Positions 25,960 through 37,940 of a stretch of DNA of 64,000 nucleotides are shown one piece after another. The stretch comes from Zychaea mexicana (lineage: Eukaryota; Mucoromycota; Mucoromycetes; Mucorales; Lichtheimiaceae): contig NW_026516824.1 of NCBI RefSeq assembly GCF_025766255.1, forward strand, positions 1 through 64,000, in the 5' to 3' direction. Position 1 is the first letter of the stretch; each line of letters opens with the position of its first letter. Under the pieces are notes generated by a model. It searched no databases, had not been told where the DNA came from, and saw only the letters and a program-made list of their open reading frames with translations. The position numbers and the translations under genes were made by a program.

Positions 25960-26831
25960 ATGGCCGTAATGCATTATGCAGGATCTGTGCCGTATGCACT
26001 TGTCATTCCTACTTTCTTCTTCTCTGTCAAGGCTGCTTTTCAACAAGGAACATGAAGAAGGCTCGTTCGCATCCATCCCGCATTTATCAATGGTATCAAC
26101 GTCGAAGCACTATGTCATTGCATTCGGCTGTTGCGGTTTTCGAGGGGAGTGTCACGCCTCAAGCTATCATCATCGCCTGTTCAAGTGTCATGGATACCTA
26201 ATCCATCTTGATGACAGCTGATATGAGCAAGATCTCATCATGCGTTCTCGTGCGTGTCATGCCTTGTCAGCTTAAGCTGTCTTTTCTTTGGTTCTTGCTG
26301 CTTCTGTGGCTGCCATGGTCTGTATGTTTTTGAAGGTGTTGAACGAACGAATGAAGAAATTGTGGGCACACAATGTCAAAAAAGCACTTGGTGTGTATGC
26401 AGCTTGCTTATCATTCTTCTCGCTCTCTTTCTTTCTTCATCAGTAATATGCTCTTACGTTTCCCGCGCTTTGGTTTTGCTGGAAGAAGAACAAAGGCTGA
26501 TTCTCAAGATATCTGGTCATCGTGTCAAAAGCCTGTCACCTGCAGTCAAGATCTTCTATCCTTACATCCTGATGGTGGCAATTGAAGTGTCCTTGCGTGT
26601 GCCTTTTTGTTTTCTCTGTCCGTCGCTAAAAGCGTCTATGACATCCATGCCCTTTCCTCTGCCCTGTCCCTCTGGTGCTCTGGTGCATATCACTCCACGC
26701 GAACGGCATACTATCTACTTCTGCTCTTCCGAAGACAGGCATCCGGACATTCGTCCTGCTTCTCATTTAAAGTCCTCGCGGGCTACGGAGAAACAGTGCG
26801 GTCTCATGAATTCGTAGATCGCTTTGCTTGA
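25960..26831 (+). pseudogene. Membrane-protein gene with several introns, or a decayed copy
   Basis: The GC-richer segment shows coding-quality sequence in all three frames in succession, as a multi-exon or frameshifted gene would. Start candidates are 25960 (MAVMHYAGSVPYALVIP) or 26052 (MKKARSHPSRIYQWY). A hydrophobic span follows (SLVLAASVAAMVCMF, about 26280-26330), then a basic linker (NERMKKLWAHNVKKAL). A convincing 53-nt intron (26391-26443, GTGTGT to ATCAG) leads to CSYVSRALVLLEEEQRL and YPYILMVAIEV. The last exon reads DIHALSSALSLWCSG, TAYYLLLLFRR and finishes EFVDRFA at 26831. Joins near 26185-26276 and 26589-26632 rely on weak donors. The layout, with several membrane spans and basic loops, suggests a receptor- or transporter-like protein, family unknown. 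Weak splice sites and isolation in gene-poor DNA make decay plausible. Confidence 0.5.
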
Positions 26832-29800
26832 GCATTTGCTTTCTCTCTTATTGGGTGTATGAACGCGAATATCAATGGAAGACTGAGTTTCCTCCTTTTC
26901 TTATTTTATATTATTCCTTTGATACATCAGCATTTTGAAATAAGGGATCCATGTTCTCAGTCTGTAATAGCTACTAGAATGGGATACCGTGTCCATCATC
27001 CGCATCACAATATACTCTCGTCGAAACTCAGTACATAGCTTTTACTGATGTTACAACATCCCGTCATACACATATTCAATCGCAATACCACCCCTCGCTA
27101 TAAAAAGACATCCCGCGGTAAAATTGTACAGGCGCTGCGTGTGAGTACCACCCGTAGAGTGATCGAGCTCCCTGTATCTTTATTTAAGTGTCTGTTAGTG
27201 TTTAGTCTCTGGTTAGTGGATTTGTTAAGACCGAGCTTTTTATTGTCCTCTTTTGTATGTTTGTCTGTGTATCTTGAGACACCTAGTGTGGGTCCTTAAT
27301 TGGTTTGGCGATAATGGCTCACATGTTAGCAGAGTTTTATTTCTTTGATGCTGTCTCTGTTGATTCTTCGACCTCTTGAACCACACCACCCCTCACTTTC
27401 CTGCAAAAGTGGTTTAGTTTGGACACAGTTCTCCCTACCTTCATGGACTACAATGCGCTATTCAGTTTGGTTAGAATTTACAGCTTTAAAGTTTGTATCT
27501 CTACGTAGTAGTAGGGGCACTTGAGCACAGACATTCCGAAGACCACAACCACAAATATTGCTCTCTTTTGAGGTGCGTATCTGAACAAGCCCAAAACGAA
27601 TGTCTGATGTTGGACAAAATATGTATTCTCGTATTTCGTCTAACATTCGTGTTCAGCCGGGAAAGGGTATATGGAAAATGTTGCGCAGTAAACAATACTA
27701 ATCTGCTGTTGGTTGCTGCAGTTCAGCGGACAGAACTTCCGTTTCACAGTCGGGAATTCCTTTTTTTCTCTCTTCTTTTATCAAGTAACGTAATGATCTA
27801 AAGCAACAATATGTCCACGAAGTCAATTATCACTAAAAAAACACTCAGATGGCTTGGGTGAGAGATACATAGACGTGTGCTAGTATGCAAGTTCACAATA
27901 AGCAAACGAAAGAGCGTCGACACTAACTTTAGTGAATGTTTCCATAATGGTAATACGTGTCTTCTATCGGTGTTTGCGAGCCCTTTAGTAATGAGTAATG
28001 TATTATGAGCTGTAATGTAGTTTACTACTCACGATTTCATCTCTCAAAGCTTTTCCTGCTATCACGGCCCGCTTGATCTTTCAGAAGGATATATCCAACT
28101 TATAGCACGGTCATAAATTAAGGTAAAAGCAAACGTCTGCTTCTATACTTTTTACTTGGAGGGACGATGTAACAGTAATAGATGTGGAAGCAAGACTTTA
28201 GTAAAACGCTACTGAACCTTTTATCGAGTGGTTTATTATCATCTACAAACAGCGAAAAATAAAGAGCGGCTTTACCTAATCCCTTTAGTATTAGATTACA
28301 CTTTGACCGTTGATGACAATAAAATAGATATTTCAGAGATCAGAAACAGCTCGCTACAATCCACACCATAATAATTTTGTGTTTGCCGTAATAAAGCTGC
28401 CCATAGTTTGATATATAGCGTTTGTGTATTTTGCGTGGTGATATGGAACCTCGATTTAACTCGGTGATCTATGGCTTTTTCCCTTGCCATGTACCCTACT
28501 TGCGGTTACACTACACCCTCTTCTCAACAAAGGCTCATTCTCAATCTTAGTGCACAACAGGAGAAAAAAAATTCATAAGCTTGTTAAAATAGTTATTGCC
28601 AAACTTTTGTCGCGTTGAGCTGTCATTAGTCTAATGTGTCGTGCGAAAGCATTTTTCGACGAGGGAAAAGGTAGATAGGAGGGGGAAAAAACGTATTCAT
28701 TTCTACTTTTATTCCATAATTCTTCAAATGCCCCATCCTTCTAACCGATTACATTTCGACATATCGTTCTTAACAATTCCGCAGTGGGCTAGGCTTTTCT
28801 CGTTCCTACACAGGCTATACATTCATGTGTTGCAATTATGTCGGCAAAAGTCTATTACATCCCGTGTTTCTTTTTTTTTTGGATCAGCGGAAACAAAAAT
28901 GTAAATTAGATTCAGGTCACATCATAGAGCGTGATGTTGCGCAGTAAACTCTCAAAGAAAAAACAGAGCATGATAATATACCGCGTTTTCGCACAGAGCT
29001 CTTGTTGCGCAGTAGTGTGTGATAATAAGCTTTTTTATTTCGTCGGAAAACTGGATATTACTGTGTTGTGTGCAAAAGGAACCTCGTCTATATAAACTGA
29101 ATAGGCAGTGTTATTTCGGTCTCTTTCCTTCGCTTTATTTTTTTTTTCTTCAAGGTTCCAATAAATTGGTACGTTTAGTGAGTCTCAAATGTCACGAGTC
29201 TCTCAATGCTACAGTGGGAGACGCGTATGTCCTGGTGGTGGTAACTGTGTGGGTTAAAGATGACAAGGAAAAAAAACATCAGAAAAAGAGTCGACATCGA
29301 CTTAGTGCCATCTGGAGTGAATAGAAACAAACACGGGTGGTATATGCCGATAGATGTTTAGGGAAACCCCTGATGACCTTCACAGTTACCAAAGAGTGGT
29401 GGACTATCGAGTTAAAATGGATTAGTAGCTGCAGTTTGTGCTAACAAGTTTTCCGATATATTTGTTTTGTAGATCCTAGGGTGTATTCAAGATATAGCGA
29501 TTATGTCTTTCAGGAAAGTAGTACGCTGTTTTATTGATATCCCTCTTGTTTTGCTATTCAACAAATAAGCATTATACTATAACATACGGCCATTTACTAA
29601 CTAGAAGTTAAACCAATCGCCATTGCTGTATGTAGATACCAGAAGACGTGTAGCTAGTATATCAAGGTGCTCTATCGACAATATACGGTACACAATATTT
29701 TACAGTGGACCAGCTTCTATTTACGACACTCGAACTCGTGACAGCTTTTTTTTCAGAAGCAATTCAAAATCTTGTCTGTTGCCGAGAAGACTTTTCTTTT

Positions 29801-31591
29801 ATTTTACTTTTTCGTTTTCATCTAAATAAACCAGTCTGTATAGTATAACGTACTACTTCACCAAACGCGTTTTCCGATCTTTTTATTTCCAATTGGATTG
29901 ATACAATTCTTCTTGTTGGCCATCACGGCTATCCTACCATATGATGGGTTTCTTTAACGAGCTAATTAACTACCTTCCTTTGGTAGTGTTGTTGTCACCA
30001 GTGATGGCACCAACAGCAGTATCGATCGTAGCAATAGCTTTCGCAAATATAGAGAAGGATGCAAGGCTTGCCTTTCAAATTAAATGTTATAGTTTCTCAT
30101 TACAGCTATTTGTGCGGTGTGGACAGCAACAGTAATTTTAAAATCGAACCAATAGAGATACTGTTCCAAGGTTATCGATCAGTTTACCATAATGTATAAC
30201 CGGCAGCTAGACAGGAGTATCCTTTTCAACTGTTGATGGCTATAATACAAACTAGAATATATAGCGTCGTGATCATGATGAAGAAGTGAAGTAAAGTATC
30301 GATACAAAAAATCACCTTCTTGCCATGACAACGTTCTAATTTTTTATAAGGGACGCTCACTTTGGATAATGTGTAACTCTTTTCAGTAATAATCTTTTGC
30401 GCGCTCAATCCAATCCCCTGTCCCAACAAACAGGTCCTGCGGTAGCCTTGATTGATAAGCATCTTATCACATAGTTGTCGCTAGTAGACGAGCGACGAAG
30501 TTACAGTTATTGGCATTCATCACTTCGTCGATCGTCAGATGAAACATTCTGGTACATACTTTTACACGTATCCATAATGATGCCATAATTGTTAAACCAT
30601 CACTTCTTTATTTTTTTTTATCATACGTCATCGGTTTTCATGGTTTTCTTTTTGTTTCTAATGTTGTGTTGAATGCTGGTTGGTTAGCTTCCCACGATTC
30701 TTCTTCTGTCAGCAGAAAAGTAATCTAACAACAGTTCGGATTGTGGCTTTGAAAAGATGTTGCGCAGTAAACCGTCTTACAGGAAGAGAAAAAGGGAACG
30801 CGACACCCGCTTTTATCTCAGTTTTCTTGTTGCGCAGTAGTCCGATAACTCTTTTTTTTTAGCGGATAGATCGTGTTGTTGATGTAATTGGAACCGGTGT
30901 GTTTGCCTCCAACTTGTCCCTACTTTGGCACATTGCTTCTATCCACATAAAAGATGACTGAATAAGAACTAGCCCCGAAGAGTATGTAGTAGTAGCGAGA
31001 ACTGGGTAGATTAACTAAATACAACCATTAAAGGAGCGAGCATCGTTAATTGAAATTTGAAAACACGAGATGCATCCGTAGACTCGGCAGGAAAAAGGAT
31101 AGGTTTGTAAACGCCACCTCAAAAGCTAGATTATCCACAAAAATTAATGAAGGCTATTGAAGAGAACACGCTTTGGGTATAACTGTGACCGGATTGTTAG
31201 TAAGACGGAAAAGGTTGCTGACGTACAGCCAAAATAAATACTGCTTTGTGTGTCAGTTCTGGCAAGGAAGGATTATGATATAATCTAAGAAAGCGTTGTC
31301 AGTCGCTTATTGTCAACTTGAGGTGCTTACAAAGGCGAAAATATTCTGAGTGTTAGCTACCATGATGCGTCCATAACTGATGACGCAGAATAAAAGTGGT
31401 AGTATGTAAGCGTTAGAGGCAACTGACCACTCAGAATTGGTCGACGCAACATTGTGTGGTGCTTCTTTGACTGATACGGCTATAGTAAAAAGGTTCTTTT
31501 GAAAAATTCAGAATGAGAATGAAAAACTTAATAGTGACGGATATTTTTATGCAGTTTATGTACATACAACAAAAGGTTAAAGAAATGACGG
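26832..31591. other. AT-rich gene-poor spacer with the TGTTGCGCAGTA repeats
   Basis: No convincing gene was found. A frame at 27048-27299 (83 aa, basic then hydrophobic) is the best of several weak candidates. The region carries five copies of a 12-bp motif (listed separately). It ends at the 3' side of the DIS3L-type gene. Confidence 0.5.
27679..30841 (+). repeat. Dispersed TGTTGCGCAGTA motif, five copies, two as spaced pairs
   Basis: The exact 12-mer occurs at 27679, 28935, 29003, 30758 and 30828, all on the plus strand. Copies at 27679, 28935 and 30758 continue AAAC; copies at 29003 and 30828 are preceded by CT and continue GT. The AAAC and GT types form pairs 68 and 70 bp apart. Each pair is followed by a GATAA and then a T-run about 100 bp after the first copy; a T-run also follows the single copy by about 80 bp. 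Intervening sequence is not conserved. Nature unknown. Confidence 0.85.
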
Positions 31592-34500
31592 CTATTGATC
31601 TGTAGTGGTGGTGGTGGTGGTGGTGGTGCCAGGGTTATAACTACAAGCAGCAATGGACATTTTTCGAAACTGTTCCAAAAATTCATACATACTCCCTTGC
31701 TGCTTTGTACTTCTCTTTAGCTGTCTACGGGTCTCTATCTCCTGTTTTGACATGCCACCACCACCAGCCCCGGAAGAGTCGGCAGCAGTAAACGCTTTTT
31801 CACCTTCATCACCACTAGCAGCAGCAACGTTGTCAGAGTGTTCCATCACAGTCTTCATAAGTGTATCTTTCGACATTGGTAACGGCGTCACTTCCGTGTG
31901 CTCGAGATCAATCAACGTCATGTAGACCATGTGTCTGTGCGCATGAGACTTGCGCAACTTGAGTGATACTCGCACATGATCAAAGAGATTGAATTGGATC
32001 GGATGTGGAAGTGTTGCGGCTTGGACAGATATGTTGGTGGGTATAGATACATTGATCGTACAATTGGATAAATATTCCTCGTCTGTTAAAAAGGGAATAT
32101 TTATTAAGTGGTGTTTGTTACTATTGGCAGACTCTCTTTTTCTCAAACATAAATTTACACTGTCCTTTGTAACTTACCATGCTCGGATTTGCCAGATTGT
32201 AATGAGAGCGGCACTACTGGAAGACCGTGTTTATCCATCAAAAAAACGGGTCCTTTGAGACCAAGTCTAATCATTATTATTTTAAACGATCGCGGGTCAA
32301 CTAATTTATCCTTCATGGAGTTGTCATCCTATTCTCTCAACCTCCTACACTAACCTTGGAATAAAGACATAGAAGCCATTTGATCGTATCTCAGCGATGA
32401 CGCCGCTTTCAATTAGTGGACCATCGGTGGTCTGTAATACAGCATAATATAAAAAATATTAAAAGAAGATATCTAGAATGTTTCCCCAGCAGAATAACAT
32501 GGAAAGTAACTCACATGTTGTAAAACATATAGACTCTGGAAAAGCTCAGTAGAATCCTTAAAAGATAAAAAGAAGGTTTCAAGGTTATCCGATTTCAGTT
32601 CTTTCACAGACGCATAAAAGACACAAAACACAAATAAACAATCTTACTCTTTGTGCAAACTTTGATTCTCTCGATTTAAGGTTGAGATGGTCACAAATAT
32701 CATTAACTTTGCCATCCTGAGTCATGGATGTGCCCTTGTTTTGTCGATCTGCAATAGCGACCTGATCCTCCACACACATTAGTAGCTGACGATGAGCAAT
32801 AACATCTGCATATCTTCGAATGGGTGACTAGTAAAGCAATATGAGTCAATCAATCAAAGATTAGTTCCTCGGGTTTCGCTCTTTTTTTTTTTTTACATTA
32901 CCGTAAAATGTGTATAAAATTCAAGTGCGAGACCATAATGGAAGTATTGATCCACAGCATAGTGACCTGATGATATATATCCTGCTTCGTTCATGGCAAC
33001 TGTTGCCATAGTTTTCATCAATCGCGCAATCTCTGGGTCGCCAGGGCAGTTCTTGACAATCGTTTCCAAGGATTTGGCAAGAGCTCGATTCGATGAAAAG
33101 TCCACATTGAATCCCTGTTTTATTTTTTTTAGGAGAGGGGAGCCGTTGAGGGCCAAGAGAAAGGTTTGGAAGCGATACCATCAGATACATATATATATGC
33201 ATAAAGTTTGCCTTGTTGATTACTTTACCTTGCTTTGAGCAGCCTTAACTAGCATTTCAAACTGGCCAGCATTAGGAGGAGGATGACGACGCAAGATGGC
33301 TGCATCTTTGAAGCCATCATAGATACGTTTTCCGACGTAAGAGTTGGCCATAATCATGGCTTCTGCTACTAAACCGTGGATCTCTAAGCCATCCTTGGGA
33401 AGTAAAAAAAGAAAACGACAATGGTTAAGGAGTTGAGTGAGCATAAAAAGGAAACACGTTGCCAGTGGCAGTTGAATTTGTTTCTGTAAAAAAAAAAAAG
33501 GATATTGATATCAGAGATGTTATGGTTGTCGCCAATCTTGAATTTGACTTGGCTACTTTCCAATTCAAGAGCACCTTTGGCTAGACGTTGTTGCTAAAGA
33601 TACGTATGTTTAAGTGTTTATAACACAGTTATCAGTAGATGCTGTTGGAAGAAAGAACACAAAAAAAATGAAGAGTAACTTTACCCGCATTGCTCTTAGA
33701 ACGGTAGCAAGTTTTTCGACGGATGGTTTTAGCTTTTTGGATAAAGAAGCAGCTAGGACAAGGAAAACCAAGGGTTGCTGTTTAGTTGGGACAAACATCT
33801 TTTCGGTAATGAAATAAGATTTGACCACACAGGTTATTTCTCACTTAGGTTGGTTGCTGTAGTCTCGCCGTTGAGGAATTGTTGGGCTTGCTCATACTCC
33901 ATTTCACAACTTGAGCGAATAAGTGTCCGTCCGAACCAGGTATCCAAAACTTCGAACGTCTTACTATCCAATGTCCATAATACAGAAACTATATGTATGT
34001 ACAAACAGATTCGCATTATCATTATTTTTAGCATGTCAACCAAAAGAAACCAGTGCTGCTGCTTACTCAAAATAAAGTCACCGCTCTTCTTTCTCTCTCT
34101 TACCAGCATAACGATCCACATTTTCTCGAAGCGAACAAACTCTTTCGCTGAGAACAGATGGCAACATATCAAAACGGCGATCCGCTAAATAGACTGTTGT
34201 TCCGCTAAACACAATAAACTATCCATATTAATATTACCGAGTCATTCTTTTGAGAAGAAATTCCTTTCTGTCTCTATGTGTTACCGTGACCGTGCTTCGA
34301 GATCCGTCAGGAAATTCTCTTTCACGAAATAACTGACATCAGCAATATGGACACCCAATTCTATCTGTCCATTTTCCAGGTCACGAATCGATAGTGCATC
34401 TATTGTCATATTTTTGAAAAATTATTAATCTTCTCAAGTATAGTATGCTGCTGCTGCTTGCTTGCTAATTTACCATCAATATCCTGACAGTTAGGTGGAT

Positions 34501-37049
34501 CGATGCTATATTTTAGTAATGCAGGATTTTTAAGAGTTAATGCGCATGAAAATACATAATGTGACCCTTCCTCTCTAAGCTTTGTTTTTGCTTTTGTTTC
34601 CAGATACCTAAATACCGTTAGTGATCGTAAATCCCTTCGCCTTGAAACCTCGCTCTAAAGTTATATTCATATTGATCAATATATCCTTATTGAACCATCA
34701 ACAGACTAATTTTTTTTTGCATGTGTGTTACCGGCTCAGGTTTCCATGGCGCCAGAGAAGAATCTTCAGGCATTTCTTTAAGCGAAGCCTCACTGAACCC
34801 TTGAGAGGCTTGTGATACAGAGATCCCATGTTCCACCAAGATGGCCGAGATTTCAGTGTCCAGTTGGTGAATGGGACCTAATAAACAAAACAAAACGAAA
34901 TGTGTATTCTATAAGGTTTCCAGATTTGTTTATGTGTTTTCCTGCTTTATCTTCCCCCAACACCATTTTACCTAAAGAGCGAACATAATGACCATTGGGA
35001 TATTGTGATGATGTTGGCCTATAGAACAAATTTATCCCAAAATTGAGAGTGTTTTGTTATACAGTGATAGAAGAGACAAAGAGTTGAAATTGACAGTGCA
35101 AGGAGCTATTGTTACTTACCAACTATCGATACGAACAACAATACGTTGGTTTTGGATCAACGTTACATCATGGTGGCGGATCCTGATTTTGGGAATCACC
35201 GAGTCCAAAGGAATAGCCAGATGGAAAAGACCGTTGCTTGGTGTATCCTCCTGTAGTGTCGCAACATACGATCGCCAATTGCGATTCAAGATACCAATCA
35301 CTCGACCCGTCGGATGCGTTACATTGGCATTTCTTGTTAACCGTGTCTCTTCGTGCTCTTTAATAAAACTGCTATTAGATCATTGTGTCACATACATATA
35401 TGCAACAATGGCCCCCAACCCTTCTTTCCCCGTGTGGGGGGCGGCACTGTTGTTTTTTTCTTCATTACCATCTTCTGTACTGCCGCCGCCATATGCTATC
35501 GTGCTGGAAGCTGTTGTCCAATTGTTTTCTGACAATAGCTCCACGACCACCAAATCGCCATGCACTGACCAGAAAGAAATAATAATTTTTAGGCAAATAT
35601 GATCTCCCCGATCTGCAGCTAATGCATGTGCATCATAATTCCTGCAAAGAAGAAAGTACCTGCGCGGTTGGTATTTTCCGAGCCCACAATCAGGATATCC
35701 TTCTCGAGTTTTTGACCTCCATTAACATAACCCATGTCGCGCGTCCCGGATCTACATCTCAGGGTTCCTGAAAAGTACCTTGACGACTTGATCCCGGCCT
35801 CCAATTCCTCCATGGGTTTATACTATAATCCCATATAGCATATAAATTACAGCGCAATGATACGATTACTCTAAAAGGCTATTTAGCGTACCTCTGTGTA
35901 GCCAGACACGGCCGGTTCCGACTTCTTTCCTCCAACAGCAGCAGACGAGACCCGGATCCGTTCCAGGTCATCTTCCAAAACAGCCTCAGCCAAAACCTGT
36001 GCTAAATTTTGAAATAGCGCATGGTCTCCCCAATACTGGTCAATGTACTGTTTCATGGTGCGAACACAGAGTAGACCATTCTCTTGCTCGTCATCATCGT
36101 GATGTTGCTGCTTCTGGACACGACTCGTTGTTTTTGTAAACACTTCGGAAAGCAATACGATAGGCTTTCCGAGATGGGTGCTGTACCAATCGGCCATTTT
36201 GCACAGTGCGCGCCAATCACGTTCAGCAGCTGTTTCACCTGCTAGGCGTGGAACACGGGTGTCTGCAAACACTTCGTTGTAAAACACAACACTGTTACGT
36301 CGTGTGTCATTGATAATTTGGCGTAGTTTGCGATACATTCGCGTCTTGTCGTGCTGTTGTAGCTAGAGACGATTGTAACAAATATATATTAGAACTCGTC
36401 GCATGCTATTATTAACTTGCTTGGACAATGGATGTATACCGAAGTGATGATGGTTTGGCTTAGAATAATGCCTGTGATTTCTTCTTGCTCCAAGATTTCC
36501 AGATACCTCATGACAATCTATGTAATTTGTTGCGTTGTGCGTTTATGTATACGATGTGGGGGTAACGAGAGAACAATGATGGAAGCCGCGTCAATAAGAT
36601 CAAACACAACTCTCTCTCTCTCTCTCTCTCTCTCTCATCGCGTCACATCCCCCTCCCCCCCCCCCCGTAAGGCATCCTCCTCCCCCCACAATTATGGACA
36701 CTTGCCGACATGTCAGGGATCAGGTAATGGTCTGCATCAGCACTTAAGAATCCTTCATGTTTCGGATCGTTTGTGCTGTTGTTGTCCAGTGTTCGTTGGC
36801 AAGGGGGCGTTGCCGGACAATGTTCGGACATGCAAGGAATGTCACCGCGTATATATTCTTAATATATATATATACACATGTAGATCAGCTTCTCTTCCCC
36901 AAGGTTTGAGTCAGCAAAAGAAATGAAAAGACAGAATGAGGTTGGTTGAGTGGTTACATACGTTCTCGTACTAGTTTCACAATGGCATTACTACGAGTTT
37001 TTCTAAAGAATGATCGTTCTCCTCTGTCGTAAAATACAAGATCTGGCAT
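31592..37049 (-). CDS. DIS3L: DIS3-like (DIS3L1-type) RNase II/RNB 3'-5' exoribonuclease of the exosome
   Basis: Twenty-three exons (37049-36962, 36857-36706, 36517-36440, 36362-35892, 35822-35660, 35564-35469, 35357-35120, 35018-34972, 34877-34732, 34654-34608, 34505-34474, 34399-34285, 34204-34104, 33988-33845, 33752-33685, 33593-33506, 33401-33229, 33114-32902, 32827-32648, 32556-32515, 32431-32355, 32266-32178, 32082-31592) give 1112 aa. The N-terminus starts [19 protein letters not shown] and carries the three-Cys CR3-like motif ([13 protein letters not shown]). A PIN-like region follows, with [18 protein letters not shown] as in DIS3L rather than the catalytic PIN of DIS3. Then come cold-shock/OB folds and the RNB domain with its acidic catalytic cluster intact ([15 protein letters not shown]), and [16 protein letters not shown]. 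An S1-like end has a Thr-rich tail. Expected role: processive RNA decay by the cytoplasmic exosome. Intron 2 appears to use a GC donor and intron 16 looks AT-AC (see findings). Confidence 0.95.
33402..33505 (-). other. Probable AT-AC (U12-type) intron in the DIS3L-type gene
   Basis: On the minus strand the intron begins ATATCCTTT, the exact minor-spliceosome donor consensus. It contains CTCCTTAAC (8 of 9 to the U12 branch consensus) and ends in TTTTTTTAC, 23 nt past the branch adenosine. Removing these 104 nt restores the frame (SDI then [10 protein letters not shown]) and leaves the conserved stretch [14 protein letters not shown] intact. No good GT-AG alternative keeps both flanks. Confidence 0.7.
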
Positions 37050-37790
37050 TCTGGTCAAGGTGTAGAACACTATAAAAGCGTGTCGATATTACGGGCATTT
37101 TATCAGGCCCGCGCACTTGACGGAGTCACAAGCTGGTTGCTGCTGCTGCTGCTGCTCTCCTCCCCCCCACAGTCTGATAAATGGCAGCACATGAGAACCA
37201 GTGGGGATAACTTGCTCGCGTTCCTATGATGATCTATTTCTTTCAGAGAGATTAGCTTGAACTGATTGAAGCGTAAAATGACACTATGGGTGCACGATAA
37301 ATTATACGATGGATGTGGAAATCGGCAGCTCACGTGCGGACAGTGAACAAAGGTCGACCTTTGTATGGGGGTGGTGGGGGGGAGGCATAATGTATCTGCT
37401 GGTGCCCTGTGTGGCACAACTGATTCTGCAAAAGGATTCAGATGACTCTTGCCCTTCTTTGATTGAGTTCATACACATCTTCTTGTATATATAAACACAC
37501 GCACCACACAAGAACAACAACAAACAAAATAGACACAAAAGAAAAAAGCTTGAGTCTGATCAAGCCCCTGAGCGCGCATGCCGACTCAAAATCCTTTTTT
37601 TGATGCAATGACAGCACTGAATGGTGACCACGTGTGGCCATGGTAGGTTCAGTTTCCAACAAATCCAAAGACACCCGTCATCTTACTACGTACTACAATC
37701 TTATTTTCTTATTCTTGCCCTCTTTAACTTTTTTTTGTTCGAGGCGGGGGCCTAAATCATATAAAGGGAAAACGGCCCGGCCTCTCTTTC

Positions 37791-37834
<44 letters not shown>

Positions 37835-37940
37835 ATCTCTTTCTCTCTCTCTCCACGCATACAGGGCAAACAACATCCTATACACACATACAAGATACAT
37901 TCTTTCTTTTTTGCCCCTGTAAACCTCTATCTTTCATGTC
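37050..37940. promoter_or_regulatory. Divergent promoter between DIS3L-type and SYG1/XPR1-type genes, two CACGTG boxes
   Basis: The two genes are transcribed away from each other from this 0.9-kb region. CACGTG occurs at 37331-37336 and 37629-37634, the second inside a near-palindrome (CCACGTGTGG). CACGTG is the core site of Pho4/NUC-1-type bHLH phosphate regulators and of other bHLH factors. A 39-bp CT tract (37794-37832) precedes the exporter start codon, typical of fungal core promoters or 5' UTRs. Confidence 0.45.

Noticed and set aside
26254..26817. 187-aa open frame as a gene in its own right
   Set aside because: Only its central part (SRALVLLEEEQRLILK to YILMVAIEV) is protein-like. 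The ends are out-of-frame readings of neighbouring exons.
29003..29016. TTGCGCAGTAGT as the D-arm of a tRNA
   Set aside because: No GGTTCGA-type box B and no cloverleaf can be formed downstream.
30217..30226. GTATCCTTTT on the plus strand, a U12-donor-like string
   Set aside because: There is no coding sequence around it and no TTCCTTAAC-type branch site downstream; chance match.
34470..34620. Read-through frame between RRRDLRSLT and SIDPP in the DIS3L-type gene as an insertion in the RNB domain
   Set aside because: GTATCT donor and AATATAG acceptor restore the conserved [16 protein letters not shown] exactly; the open frame across the intron is accidental.
35358..35468. In-frame TGA (35380-35382) in the DIS3L-type gene, suggesting a pseudogene
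   Set aside because: A GTAATG donor at 35468, a CTAAT branch and a TAAAG acceptor remove the segment with correct phase and join STED to [10 protein letters not shown].
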